A DNA stretch of 64,000 nucleotides from Aplysia californica. Its lineage: Eukaryota > Mollusca > Gastropoda > Aplysiida > Aplysiidae. The stretch is taken from NCBI RefSeq assembly GCF_000002075.1, contig NW_004797636.1, positions 382,718-446,717 of the forward strand. Reading direction: 5' to 3'. How positions within the stretch are numbered: position 1 is the first letter of the stretch; every line of letters begins with the position of its first letter. The notes beneath the pieces were generated by a model. It was not told the origin of the DNA. It saw only the letters and a program-made list of their open reading frames with translations, and searched no databases. The translations under genes and the position numbers were made by a program. Shown one piece after another: positions 14,001-22,559 of this stretch.

Positions 14001-17000
14001 CCGGGTACCCATTTCCACCTGGGTGAAGTGAGGAAAAGTTGGGCGTAAAAACTCTGTCCATCCCTCTCTTTGTTCTGCATGAGAGTCAGTTTCACCAAAT
14101 AGGGGTATTCGGTTGTCTAGGCTTGTGTAGGTTGCAGCGAAAATTTCCCCTTGTCAAGCTTTGCCTGTCGGCGTGTTTTGCGGATTGAAGCATGCATAAT
14201 TTAGAAGAAGTGAACGGGCGTTTGTGAATCTAAATTATATATGTATATCGTAAAAAAACCTCTTGTGACCACATTCTCCATCTCTCTGTGAGGCCATGGG
14301 AGTCTGAGAAACTAAGTTCCTCTGGTGATTTTAGTCTTGACATTTTGTATTTTATCCTCTCTGGGGAGTACACGCTCTGCGGTACACTTCCCGGTCTACA
14401 CCTGCAGATAACTCCACATGGTCTGAACGAAAGACGTGTTGTGGGTGCGCTCACTGTACCACAGCGGATGCACTGTCCAAATAGAAACGTGAACAATGAA
14501 ATTTGTGATTACAGCAAGGACAATGTTGTAAAGTCTACCTACCAATTACACTGGGTAAAAGACACTAGTACTGCACTTCTGAGACCCATGTTACATTCTT
14601 GGCTATGCTAAGGCCTATAGCTTGACGAACAAACAAACACAAGTCGAAAACAAGCTCAATGCGCTTTACACTATATTATTACCCCAGCAGACAATAGAAC
14701 TCTCAGAACAAACATTTTCAGCTTCCTGGGAAGCATACAGCGCCAGCAGCTGGTTCAATTAAGCGCTCAAACACTAACACTGACAACACACACACTCCCT
14801 CTACTGGGTCTGGGCACTGAAACTTTCCGAAGTCACAAAAGATTTCCTCTACAGACCTGTATTGTATACTTCGTGACTTTGTTCCCGGTTACCAGGTCTG
14901 TATACACTTGGTTACGTAAAATCCCCTGACGACAGTTATATTATGTAACCTCCTTGTAAACACTCACATCACTCGCTTAGAAACTGAGTCCGAATAATTA
15001 AGACATTTTTTTTTTTGACCCGAGTCCGAATAGATCTATATCTACCCCAGATCTAGACAAGATAAACACAGAGTGTCTATGTACACGGTAACCAGGCAGT
15101 CCAGAACTCCAGGTTCAGTTTTTGTCATCCGGAGTTGCCTTCATCCCCACTCCCCCGACTGTACCTTTAAAAAAGGCTGCGGTTACAATAGGTACAACTT
15201 TAACTAATTATTAGTACAATTGTACCAATAACCAGACAGAGTCATTTGTACAATTATAATTCGAATTTTGGAGCTTGTTGGTAAAAATAAGCCCAGATCA
15301 CTAGATCTAGTCATCTGGACAGTTAGTTCTCCCCTGGGTTGAGCATCAATATTAATAACTTAAACCAGGCCTAAATTGGTAGGCCTAAAAGGAAAAGTAA
15401 TCTAGATCTATACTTCTTTTAAAATATAGAAGTAGATATATAATTATGACAATCATGTTTCTTCGTTTTTACACAAAACCATTAGTGGAAATCTTTGAAG
15501 TCAAAACAAACAATTATGAGGGGGGAAAATGTTGGTCAGTCGGGATAGGAGAGAGAAGAAAAAAAAAAAAAGGAAAAAAACCTCCCGGGACTGGGATTCG
15601 AACCCACACTCATAATATAATACTTCTTCAAATGCAGACACGCTGTCATTTCAGCCATTAGAACTAATAAACAGAATGAGGTAGATTAAGCCGGTCTACT
15701 ATGATAGAACATGATGTAGATCTAGGCCTGTGGGCATATATTATGGTACGGATGATTTTAGCAATTGCAATTGTGCGTACAAATGTTGTACGGATAACTA
15801 GACAGAGTTGTTCGCACAATTGTATGCAGGGTTGGGTTGATTTAAATCAGTTGATTTTTTAAATTTAAATCAACTTGATTTTTAAAACAAAAATCAGTGA
15901 TTTAAATCACTTTAAAAAAAATTATTTTTATTCAGTTTTTACATATTTCAATATTCAGAATTCCTTTCCTTGGTTTCATAAAACAGATATAAGGTTTAGT
16001 AGACTAATACAATTATGCTTAAAAGTCTGCTTTCTGTAAAATAATACAGTAATCAATTTACTTTCCCCCCCCCCATAAATTGAAATCAGAACTGGGTTGA
16101 CTTAAATCAGTTGATTTTTTAAATTTTAATCAACTTGATTTTAAAAATAAAAATCAGTGATTTAAATCACTTTTTAACAAATGTATTCAGTTTTTACATA
16201 TTTTAACATTCAAAATTCCTTTCCTTGGTTTTATTAAACAGATATAAGGTTTAGAAGACTAATAATATCCTGCTTAAAAGTCTGCTTTCCCCCCTGTCAC
16301 TGTAAAATAATATTAATACAGTATTCAATTTATTTTCTTTCCATAATTGAAATTAGCATTTTCTTTTTCTTTTTAGACAAACACAAGCACGCAAACACAC
16401 ACACACACACACACACCGTAATAAAATGCAAGTTTATCTATGCATAATTCCCCCCCCCCCCCCCCCTTTTAGACTTATATTTTCTTCATTTTTTGTCTGT
16501 AGCCATAATTCACTGCAGTGATATAGCAGATTAAGGCTTTCTTTTGCAGTAGCTTAAATTAATCATTAGTTAAAATAAAGACAATGCAATTTGCACTAAA
16601 AAAACATCCTTTTAGCCACCAAAAATCCCAAACTGTGTCGACATTTTTTTTTAAATTAAAAAAAATCCGATATAAATTTTAAAAAATTTGATTTAAATTA
16701 AAAAATCGATTTTTTAAATTTTTATTAAAAAAAAAAAAAATCACCAACCCTGATTGTATGGATAACCACTCCTTAAAAAAATAAATATATAATCCTCCCA
16801 TTCCGGAGCCATAGGCCTATACTTCGCAGTGCACAGATTTAGAATGAACTTTGGTGACCCCAACCGGTATTCACAATGTGATAATGCACGCACAGGTTCA
16901 CTGACCAGTCACAATGGCGAGCCCGACAAGACGCTTGTATGACTTTCTTTTTTTTTCAGCAAGTGACAGCACAGGACAAATTGATTTATTTTCATTCCGG

Positions 17001-19181
17001 TTACCGTGTACGTAGATACTGAGACCATGTGCCCGGTTACCGTAAATGTAGTTATGTAGTTAGGTAGATACTGAGACTAGGTGAGACGAGGTGCCCGGTT
17101 ACCGTTACGTAGTCTACACATACTGAGACTAGTTGCCCGGTTATCGTGTACATAGACACTCCGTACGATAAAACCCATATTTTATATGGCTACCTTTATT
17201 CTCACCCCGGGTGAGAATAACTCATGATTCGCTATTCTCACCATCTCCCCCCCGGTGAGAATAGAGCTCCTACCCCGATGTGGGCATGGTGCGAGGACTC
17301 CCCCCTGACCTCTCGCAGGCCGATAAAATCACCTAGGCCCTTGGTGGCTTACAGCATGCAGAGTTGGGTAAGAATAATAATAATGTAAAAATATTTTTCG
17401 CCTCTCCAGTACAAAAAAAAAAGGTTCACTACCGACACTACGGAGTGGGACCGACCGTTCGTTTTACTTGAGTCCGAATAGAGTTGGCCAAGTTGGAAAC
17501 ACAGTGACAGAACAAGTACAGCAGGGTCAGGAGGATAGGCCTCTAGATTATGGCCACCTCTATTCTCACCCCGGGCGAGAATAGTTCAGGCGAGTCTTTT
17601 GGCTATTCTCACCCGGTGCGCGTTCACCGTTATAGCCTAGATATAGGCCAACCAATTTTGCGTTCACCCTAAACCACAGAATTCTACACTGTGATAACAG
17701 AAAAATTGTAGAATTCTGTGCCGTGAACAAATGTTCCATTACTACTGTTAGCCTACTAAAAGCGTACAATTTTGTCTGTGGGCAGTGGAGAGAGAGAGAG
17801 AGAGAGAGAAAGAGGAGTAGCGCGAGAACTTCCGGGCAAAACAAAATGGCGACCCGCGTAGTTCGGCTCGATTCAAAAAGTTAAATAGCCGTAGCATCTT
17901 TGTAGACGACCAAATTAATTTACTTTTGTGTTTTTACATCATTTTTTAACTTTGTTTTGGTCAATTTGATCGTCCACACCGATAGACAGTATTCAGAAAG
18001 AGATAGAGAGAGAGAAGAGGGGAGGAGTAGATCTTGCGAGAACTTCCGGGCATGGTGACTATTTCTCCGAAAGGTCGGAGATATAGTGCAGATCTTTATT
18101 TCTCCGAACGGTTTCCGGCTTCCGGTCTTGTGATTTTTTGCCTATTTATTGCGAAGGTTCGGCGCTAACTTTCATTCTGCCTCTGGTCTGGGAAGGAACA
18201 CCGCATGGCAAGCCCGCCTTCAGACAACTTTCAGTTACACCCACCACCATCATGCACATATGTACACACACAAACTTATACACACACTAACTAAACATGA
18301 TCAGTGGGCAACTTTTGAATATATGACGAGCTGAGCTGTGGATGGAGAGACAGTGTGAGTGACAGAGCAGGTGAAAGGAAGAATGTACAAGTGTATCCAC
18401 AGGCGACAGCAACAACAAGGCGACGACACCGACCCCCAGGCCTGGTCCACAGCTCACGAACGAAAGGAATGTGGTCAAGGCAGTAGGCAATGTTTTGTTA
18501 ATATTATTGTCCATGGTTCGCAGGGTGCTAGGGAATGAGTGAGATTTTCTTTGTGTGTGCCTGGAGGGAGGGGGTGGGGTGTGAAAGTCATGCGGACGGG
18601 AATGAGCCGCGGGAGAGAACACAGGAATTCAATGAATAAGTGAAACTGAAAGAGAGGAACGACTCATGAGCCCTGGAGTGAATGGATCCTGTGTTTCTAT
18701 TTTTGTATACTTTGAACTGTTACTGAATAAAGGCTGAAATAAAGTCCGAAAAACAAACACACTCACGCTCCTCACTCTCCACTTAAACACTTAATACTAC
18801 CACACACAGACACACGCACATGCATTCACACACACACACACACACAAACACAGGAGCACATTTTTAGGTCTATATCTATTTCAATTTTCAAGAGCTAGTC
18901 TAGAAATTTTTAGATGAGGGTGAAAACGTGAAAAAGAAAGGTTTCAAAACCAAATGAAATCAAAATTAGAACAGCCCATAAACAACCACAAAAATTAACA
19001 AATAAGGGCGTGAGTCCATCTGTCCGAAGAAGATTGGCTGTTTTAACCCTACTAAATGTGCGTAATTTTAAAACAAAGTACAGGATATTACATGTAAATA
19101 ATGGAATCACACACATTAAGGGGCCTGCCAGTGTCAGTACATGTAATCGGTTTTGGTGGAACGTACGCTCTAACATAACAC

Positions 19182-19239
<58 letters not shown>

Positions 19240-20837
19240 TCGAACCTGCCCTGACGGCCACCTCTATAAGACGGCCACTTTCCATTTCCCCCCTTGCGTT
19301 TTTTCTATTTAATTTAACTATGTAAAACGGGCACCTGTCCAACGCGGCCGCGGCCACCATAATTTAATACACAACCCCTAACATACTAAGCAATAACACC
19401 TGTCTAAGACGGTCACCTTAGTGACTCCATTACGTTTTGTCATAAATTGTGCATTGGCCCCTGGCGTTGTGGGCGAGCCGTCATAATTCAATCACCTGTC
19501 GTTGTTGTTAGGTAGTCCCTCCAACTGATCATGTTGCGTAGGCCCCTCCCACTGTTGACCAATAGCTACCAATTTTCAGCTGCTGGTGAGGTAAGCGTGT
19601 GATCCCTCATAACCCATAAGCCCCGCCCAGAACTCATACACAAACCGTACGTGAGATGAGTGGTCACTGTTTACCCAGTCTGTAACAAAGTAACAAAGGA
19701 CGTAACATGAACTTGTTACAGAAGCGCCACTCGTTCTCCGAGTGGTGGCGACCCATGTGTTTGTTTTAACATGGCACTCAGTCTTCCTTGTCTGATACAT
19801 TTCGTTTTATTGTCACCCTTGTGCAAAATCAGCCACAAAAGAAAAATTACAAACAAAATTCAAACCAACAACATCAACAAAGACAACATAATGGGGCTAC
19901 TTTCGATTGAGGCCTCAGATGGGAATGGTTTGTTTTCTTTATCTTAATCAGTCCTGCCTAAGACGGCCACCTGTCTTATACGGCCACTTTTCTCCTTGAC
20001 AATTGGTGGCCGTCTTACACAGGTTTGACTGTACATATACATATATACATGTTTAGAATCTAATGAAGGTAGGAACATCAAATTAAATGACGTTACACTA
20101 TACAACACCCCCCCCCCCCTTTTTCCCCAACAAAAAAAAAATTGATAGAAAAACAACCATCAGAACAATAACAAGAAAGAAAAAAATACACACTAACAAA
20201 AATAAAACACCAAAAAGAGGGAAAAATAAAAGTAACTAACGTATTCAACAAATCAACGTGGTGACAACAAGTGAGAAAGAGACGAAGTGAAGCAAGGTGA
20301 ACTTTCTTTCAAAAGTAAAGAGGTTCGGTTTCTTTCTTTTTTTAAATTTTAAAATTTTTAAAATTTGACTTTTATTCCCCGATTCGGAGACCAAAAAGTC
20401 GAGCCACGATTGATTGGTCGCGGCAGCGACAAACGCAGATGCTAGTTCTATGTGTCGTTATCCATAACCCTCCGTAGATCTAGATCTAGACAGCACACGA
20501 GTGAACACAACACATTAAGTTTAAGAGCAGCACCCTTCATAGGCAACACGTCATATATCTGTAGCGAAAAACTGTTTGGAACTGTACCATATAAATATTT
20601 ACTGCTGACATTTTTTGGACCGATTGAACCATATTGCATATGAACAATCTTTGGTAGGCATACTATAATTATAGATCTATATAATACCCGAAATTTGCGG
20701 GAAAGGATGTGATTTCAGAGTATTCGGAGAACGAAGTGTATACAGACCCGGTAACCAGGAACCAAGTCACGAAATATACAGACCCGGTAGGGGAACTCTT
20801 TTGTGATTTCGGAAAGTTTCAGCGCCCAGACCCGGTA

Positions 20838-20874
<37 letters not shown>

Positions 20875-20889
20875 CGAGAGAGAGAGAGA

Positions 20890-20965
<76 letters not shown>

Positions 20966-21085
20966 GTGCTAGCAAAATGTATATGACATGCCCCAGTTGG
21001 TAGAGGGAACGAGAGAAAGATAGAGTGGGAAATAGGTGGAGAGAAAGAAAGACAGAGACAAACAAAGAAAAAGAGAATGCGAGCC

Positions 21086-21144
<59 letters not shown>

Positions 21145-22169
21145 GAGAGGGTGACTGCTTGATTGAAATTATGACATTGTTCTTTTCTTCAAATTGTGAT
21201 TCCTCCAACTCCAAAACGGAGGAAAAAACGATCGTTCATCGAAAAGAACATCCTAAATCTTCATTTAGATCTAGATCTAGGCTAGCCTCGAAACTAGATC
21301 AATGATTTATGTCTGTCTATCTAGATCTAGACATGGGCCATAGATCTAGAAGAACCTAGGTCTACCCTGAGCCAAGAGGTGCTGAAACTTTCCGAAATCA
21401 CAAAAGAGTTCCCCTACTGGGTCTGTATACTTTGTGACTTTGTTCCCGGTTACCGGGTCTGTATACACTCCCTTCGGAGAAATAGTGCCCAACTTTATTT
21501 TCCCGAACGTTCGGAGAAATAGTGCCTAGCTTTATTTTCCCGAATGTTCGGAGAAATAGTGCCAGCCAAACAAAATGGCGACCCCCGTAGTTCGGCTCGA
21601 TTCGAAAAGTGAAATAACCATAGCATCTTTGTAGTCGATAAAATTAGCTTATTTTTGTGCTATAACGTAATCTTTTCTTTGCCTTTATCCATTTGATCAT
21701 CCACATCGATAGAAAGTATTCCGAAATTAGGAAAAACAGGTCTTGTTTCACAGCGGGTGAGAATAGCCTACGGTGGCAAGTCTCACCCGGGGTGAGAGGT
21801 CGATCGTATTTCTATTCTCACCCCGGGTGAGAATAGCCACTTCCCTAGATTATACTTATAGTCTATTGACATAGTAGTTCAGTGAACACAGTCTCCTAAT
21901 TTTATACAACCGAATGGAATGAACGAGGAAGCCCCTGGCCCTGATGACGACGTCGAGTCCAAGTCCACGTAGAGTGTAGAAGTAGTGGTCTTTACTTCCA
22001 AACGTCCAATCATACAAAGTAGAAACACTTACGCATGCAAATCTGTTAGATCGTATTTTCCAATCTTGCAGTCTTCCGCTCCTTCAGTACATTGGAAGAA
22101 AAAGCCAAACAGGAGTAATGGCAAGAACAGGGAAGCCCCCTGCAGTCCCAAGGCAGTGCTGACTGCCAT
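1904..22169 (-). CDS. IGF2R: Cation-independent mannose-6-phosphate receptor (IGF2R-like), N-terminal part, 7 exons
   Basis: Type I membrane receptor that carries mannose-6-phosphate-tagged hydrolases from the Golgi and cell surface to endosomes. Coding exons on the minus strand are 22169-22033, 10226-9929, 8622-8394, 7717-7503, 5669-5501, 3507-3315 and 2007-1904. They total 1345 nt (448 residues), and all six junctions match in phase (2,0,1,0,1,2). Residues 1-31 look like a signal peptide with core LFLPLLLFGFFF. Repeat 1 spans about 33-160, repeat 2 about 160-300, and repeat 3 about 300-448, the last cut by the window edge. Family landmarks are FRCGKTMGYP, VNFEW, KEVPC, FINVCRD, EIEWVTEYACP, YYINVCDS and FYCNKTAG. 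In repeat 3, a Gln just before a Cys (LGTQC) and an Arg (NFRRST) sit where the vertebrate M6P-binding Gln and Arg lie; the binding Glu and Tyr would be on the next exon, outside the window. The first intron is 11.8 kb. The remaining repeats, membrane segment and tail are not in the window. Identity is firm; the symbol assumes orthology. Confidence 0.93.
2515..2690 (+). repeat. Dispersed repeat TGAACTTTGGCGACCCC, copy 1
   Basis: AATGAACTTTGGCGACCCCA, GGCCGGTCACGATGGCGAAC, AGACGCTTGTATTTTC. Aligns with 16845-16990. In IGF2R intron 6. Confidence 0.65.
3315..3507 (-). CDS. IGF2R: IGF2R-like exon 6 (repeat 3)
   Basis: Acceptor tgtgctctacag. Encodes YRVNNTDGRDKYTYYINVC, a GTQC turn, SSVCQRKDSD and QNRFMQL. 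It has two possible glycosylation sites (NNT, NQS). Donor GTAGGC, phase 2. Confidence 0.92.
3614..4000 (-). mobile_element. SINE-like element, family A
   Basis: Family A reads, on its own strand: CCCCGGGGCAATGCCACTGA, AAGTGTCTTTAGGCC, TTGTCACTCTCTTGTGACC, GGGGTGACTTGATAGTCGAA, then the shared tail GGCGCTCATATGACCTTATG. No tRNA head is visible. Near full length, in IGF2R intron 5. Confidence 0.75.
4617..5058 (-). mobile_element. tRNA-derived SINE, full length
   Basis: The head, read on the minus strand from 5058, has A-box TGGCCTAGAGG and B-box GGTTCGAATCC with a CCCGG/CCGGG T-arm stem. The body carries a conserved segment (AATCGATAAGAGTAGG-like, CGGCCGCCACC). The tail is GCGCTCATATGACCTTATGC ending GAGCGCCGTAAAAC. 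Same family as 40031-40547. Confidence 0.85.
5205..5372 (-). mobile_element. SINE-like element, family B
   Basis: Family B reads GGTGCTCTGGTGTGGTTTGC, CAAACATCTATCG, TTGTTACTC-TTGTAACACCT, then the shared tail in its CGGCACTTATATGACC...AAGTGCCG form. Here on the minus strand, in IGF2R intron 5. Confidence 0.75.
5501..5669 (-). CDS. IGF2R: IGF2R-like exon 5 (repeat 2/3 boundary)
   Basis: Acceptor cgttttcccag. Encodes SRDPVLLSDF, then EIEWVTEYACP, the repeat 2 end motif; vertebrate IGF2R has almost the same residues (EIEWITEYAC). It then has VAIDLSPL of repeat 3. Donor GTAAGG, phase 1. Confidence 0.93.
5750..5830 (+). repeat. Dispersed repeat TTGAGTTACTAAGACCATG, copy 1
   Basis: GCATTTTTGGGTGTTTTGAG, then TTACTAAGACCATGATGTCA. 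Shared with 22850-22935. Confidence 0.55.
5831..7502. other. IGF2R intron 4, no recognised feature
   Basis: AT-rich, with a C/A-rich run at 7450-7485 next to the exon 4 donor. No coding signal or repeat family recognised. Confidence 0.5.
7503..7717 (-). CDS. IGF2R: IGF2R-like exon 4 (repeat 2)
   Basis: Acceptor ctgactacag. Encodes the second half of repeat 2: SEHCPEGSASC, VKLEYV, PGCPGKPSTTVLFRCP. Donor GTGAGA, phase 0, next to a poly-G/C run on the intron side. Confidence 0.9.
8394..8622 (-). CDS. IGF2R: IGF2R-like exon 3 (repeat 1 end, repeat 2 start)
   Basis: Starts GYPRYLGDLGC with VNFEW, the conserved end of a receptor repeat. It continues into repeat 2 with KEVPC, IDLSPL and IFINVCRDI, closely matching vertebrate IGF2R. 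Donor GTAAGT, phase 1. Confidence 0.92.
8996..9397. mobile_element. 400-bp MITE, copy 1 (GGTGAAATCAGGCGCTC ends)
   Basis: Left end GTGGTGAAATCAGGCGCTC and right end GAGCGCCTGATTTCACCGC are inverted repeats. The interior aligns with the copy at 11238 along its length (CATGTG-GATTCTACTAAAAAACGTTGA, CCATTCAATTGCAAATATC). Non-coding. In IGF2R intron 2, upstream of exon 3. Confidence 0.75.
9929..10226 (-). CDS. IGF2R: IGF2R-like exon 2 (repeat 1)
   Basis: Acceptor tttcctgtgtgtacag. The exon encodes most of receptor repeat 1, with cysteine-spaced strands (SISLCSK, HNCPDG, AVCAV, EECPM, FHFRCGKTM). It contains NAT and NGT, which are potential N-glycosylation sites. It ends after ATG in phase 0 at a weaker donor, GTACGA. 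Confidence 0.88.
10478..10618. mobile_element. Fragment of the CAGTC-type mariner MITE
   Basis: Degenerate version of the right half of the element at 19237: GTCTAAGATGGTCATC, AGTGGCCATTTGT, and the end GCAGGTTCGACTGTA. In IGF2R intron 1. Confidence 0.6.
11238..11640. mobile_element. 400-bp MITE, copy 2
   Basis: Left end CATGGTGAATCAGGTGCTCG, right end GAGCCCCTGATTCCACCACA, inverted. Same interior landmarks as the copy at 8996. In IGF2R intron 1. Confidence 0.75.
11825..11985. mobile_element. Short inverted-repeat element with telomere-like core, copy 1
   Basis: GGAATTCCGTAATGAGCGAC on the left and GGTCGCCTGTTCCGCAAGTC on the right are imperfect inverted repeats. Between them is GTTAGGGTTAGGGTTAAGGTT, a telomere-like array (about 11884-11925). 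The structure is shared with the copy near 22670. Confidence 0.6.
12000..13794. other. IGF2R intron 1, no recognised feature
   Basis: Short open frames only, without family resemblance. A GC-richer patch lies at 12530-12960. Confidence 0.5.
13795..14040 (+). repeat. Dispersed repeat ATATAGCGC...GCGCTTTACA, copy 1
   Basis: An AAT-rich lead, TTTATATAGCGCATACATCC, GCTCTATGCGCTTTACAACT, TATTACCCCAGCAGAC, then TTCCACCTGGGTGAAGTGAG. In IGF2R intron 1. Confidence 0.7.
14646..14795 (+). repeat. Dispersed repeat ...GCGCTTTACA, copy 2
   Basis: AGCTCAATGCGCTTTACACT, TATTACCCCAGCAGACAATA, GAAGCATACAGCGCCAGCAG. Aligns with the middle of the copy at 13795. Confidence 0.65.
14800..14925 (+). repeat. Dispersed repeat with TTCCCGGTTACC, copy 1
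   Basis: GAAACTTTCCGAAGTCACAA, then GACTTTGTTCCCGGTTACCA and GGTCTGTATACAC. Matches 21380-21472, and the reverse of 20735-20838. Confidence 0.7.
15585..15672 (-). mobile_element. tRNA-like fragment
   Basis: On the minus strand TAATGGCTGAAATGACAGCG precedes GTGGGTTCGAATCCCAG, resembling A- and B-boxes at tRNA spacing. The acceptor stem is not complete. A SINE head or tRNA pseudogene. Confidence 0.4.
15827..16752. mobile_element. hAT-type non-autonomous DNA transposon with 8-bp target duplication
   Basis: Starts CAGGGTTGGGTTGATT and ends AATCACCAACCCTG, imperfect terminal inverted repeats. It is flanked on both sides by the identical 8-mer ATTGTATG (15819-15826 and 16753-16760), the target duplication length of hAT elements. 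The interior is AT-rich, non-coding, and contains a tandem duplication of about 255 bp (from 15840 and from 16090). It lies in IGF2R intron 1. Confidence 0.9.
16845..16990 (+). repeat. Dispersed repeat TGAACTTTGGCGACCCC, copy 2
   Basis: AATGAACTTTGGTGACCCCA, GACCAGTCACAATGGCGAGC, AGACGCTTGTATGAC. In IGF2R intron 1, shortly after the hAT element. Confidence 0.65.
17190..17450 (+). repeat. Dispersed repeat with TATTCTCACC palindromes, copy 1
   Basis: Has the near-palindrome TTATTCTCACCCCGGGTGAG, then GCGAGGACTCCCCCCTGACC, TCTCGCAGGCCGATAAAATC, and CGCCTCTCCAGT. Aligns with 22980-23275. More single boxes lie at 17565-17615 and 21755-21835. In IGF2R intron 1. Confidence 0.75.
17835..17995 (+). 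repeat. Repeat carrying CAAAATGGCGAC, copy 1
   Basis: CAAAATGGCGACCCGCGTAG, TTCGGCTCGATTC, CATAGCATCTTTGTAG-like, and CGATAGACAGTATTC. Matches 21565-21725. AAAATGGCGAC resembles a YY1-type core promoter site. Confidence 0.75.
19185..19236 (+). repeat. (TA)n microsatellite
   Basis: About 26 TA units ending at the border of the mariner-type element, which targets TA. Confidence 0.95.
19237..20031. mobile_element. Tc1/mariner-type MITE (CAGTC...GACTG)
   Basis: Terminal inverted repeats of about 27 bp: CAGTCGAACCTGCCCTGACG on the left, and the reverse of the right end reads CAGTCAAACCTGTGTAAGAC. TA flanks both ends. Internal GACGGCCACC-like units recur near both ends. No transposase is visible. 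Decayed relatives lie elsewhere in the window. Confidence 0.8.
20735..20838 (-). repeat. Dispersed repeat with TTCCCGGTTACC, copy 2
   Basis: Reverse-oriented copy: GTGTATACAGACCCGGTAAC and TTGTGATTTCGGAAAGTTTC on the plus strand. Runs directly into a GT/GA microsatellite. Confidence 0.7.
20837..20966 (+). repeat. (GT)n then (GA)n microsatellite
   Basis: GT to 20860, then GA to about 20958. A second GA run lies at 21091-21141. Confidence 0.95.
21380..21472 (+). repeat. Dispersed repeat with TTCCCGGTTACC, copy 3
   Basis: GAAACTTTCCGAAATCACAA and TTCCCGGTTACCGGGTCTGT. Weaker relatives occur at 16985-17160. Confidence 0.7.
21474..21563 (+). repeat. 37-bp tandem repeat, 2.4 units
   Basis: Unit TCGGAGAAATAGTGCCNANCTTTATTTTCCCGAANGT, written with variable sites as N, repeated at 21474, 21511 and 21548. 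Unit junctions form the palindrome CCGAACGTTCGG. A related single unit lies near 18062. Confidence 0.85.
21565..21725 (+). repeat. Repeat carrying CAAAATGGCGAC, copy 2, near IGF2R exon 1
   Basis: CAAAATGGCGACCCCCGTAG and the same downstream landmarks as copy 1. It lies about 300 bp from the IGF2R exon 1 donor, inside intron 1. Confidence 0.75.
22033..22169 (-). CDS. IGF2R: IGF2R-like exon 1 (start codon, signal peptide)
   Basis: Begins MAVSTALGLQGAS, followed by a strongly hydrophobic stretch and a likely cleavage near CTEGA. It then has EDCKIGKYDLTDLHA, the first residues of receptor repeat 1. The start ATG has a good context (aaaATGG). The exon ends at a GTAAG donor in phase 2; GC plus the A of exon 2 makes Ala. 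Confidence 0.88.
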
Positions 22170-22499
22170 TTTGTTTGTGTGGAAGCTTGTGTGCTTTTTG
22201 TTATCACACTAAGCACGAAAGCTCTTCCACATGACAGTCACAGGACCCTCGGACAAGTGTCACGTGATATTTGTTGATACTCTTCAATTGAAAAAATAAT
22301 AAGGGTTATAAAATCACAAGGACTACTGCTGGGACGGAAAACGAAAATAATGGAAAGAAGAAGAGACGAAGGGGAAGGCCCGACTAATTGTTTTTATGCC
22401 TGAGAATGGTGCCACGGTTTAACACTTTTAAATCTTTAACTTTAGATCTAGATCTAGAATCTAGATCAAGACATAATATAATAGGAAAAGGCTTTTGAA
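22170..22499. promoter_or_regulatory. Bidirectional promoter between IGF2R-like and FIG4
   Basis: A 330-bp interval between two divergent start codons, so both 5' UTRs and core promoters must lie here unless unseen upstream exons exist. It holds no obvious TATA box in a standard position and no large mobile element. It has a palindromic TCACGTGA and, near FIG4, short TAGATC repeats. Both genes act in the endolysosomal system. Confidence 0.75.
22259..22268. promoter_or_regulatory. CLEAR-like E-box (TFEB/MiT-family site)
   Basis: GTCACGTGAT matches the 10-bp CLEAR consensus GTCACGTGAC at 9 of 10 positions, with an intact palindromic core. It lies 90 bp upstream of the IGF2R-like ATG and about 230 bp upstream of the FIG4 ATG. 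CLEAR boxes drive coordinated lysosomal gene expression in vertebrates; function here is inferred. Confidence 0.65.
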
Positions 22500-22559
22500 A
22501 TGGACGAGGTTGTCTTAATATCATGGACACAGAAGCTGGTCCTGTATGAGACAAAAGCG
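22500..22559 (+). CDS. FIG4: FIG4 exon 1
   Basis: Twenty codons, [20 protein letters not shown]; the end aligns with human [10 protein letters not shown]. Donor GTAAGA, phase 0, joining exon 2 in frame. It lies 330 bp from the divergent IGF2R start codon. Confidence 0.9.
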
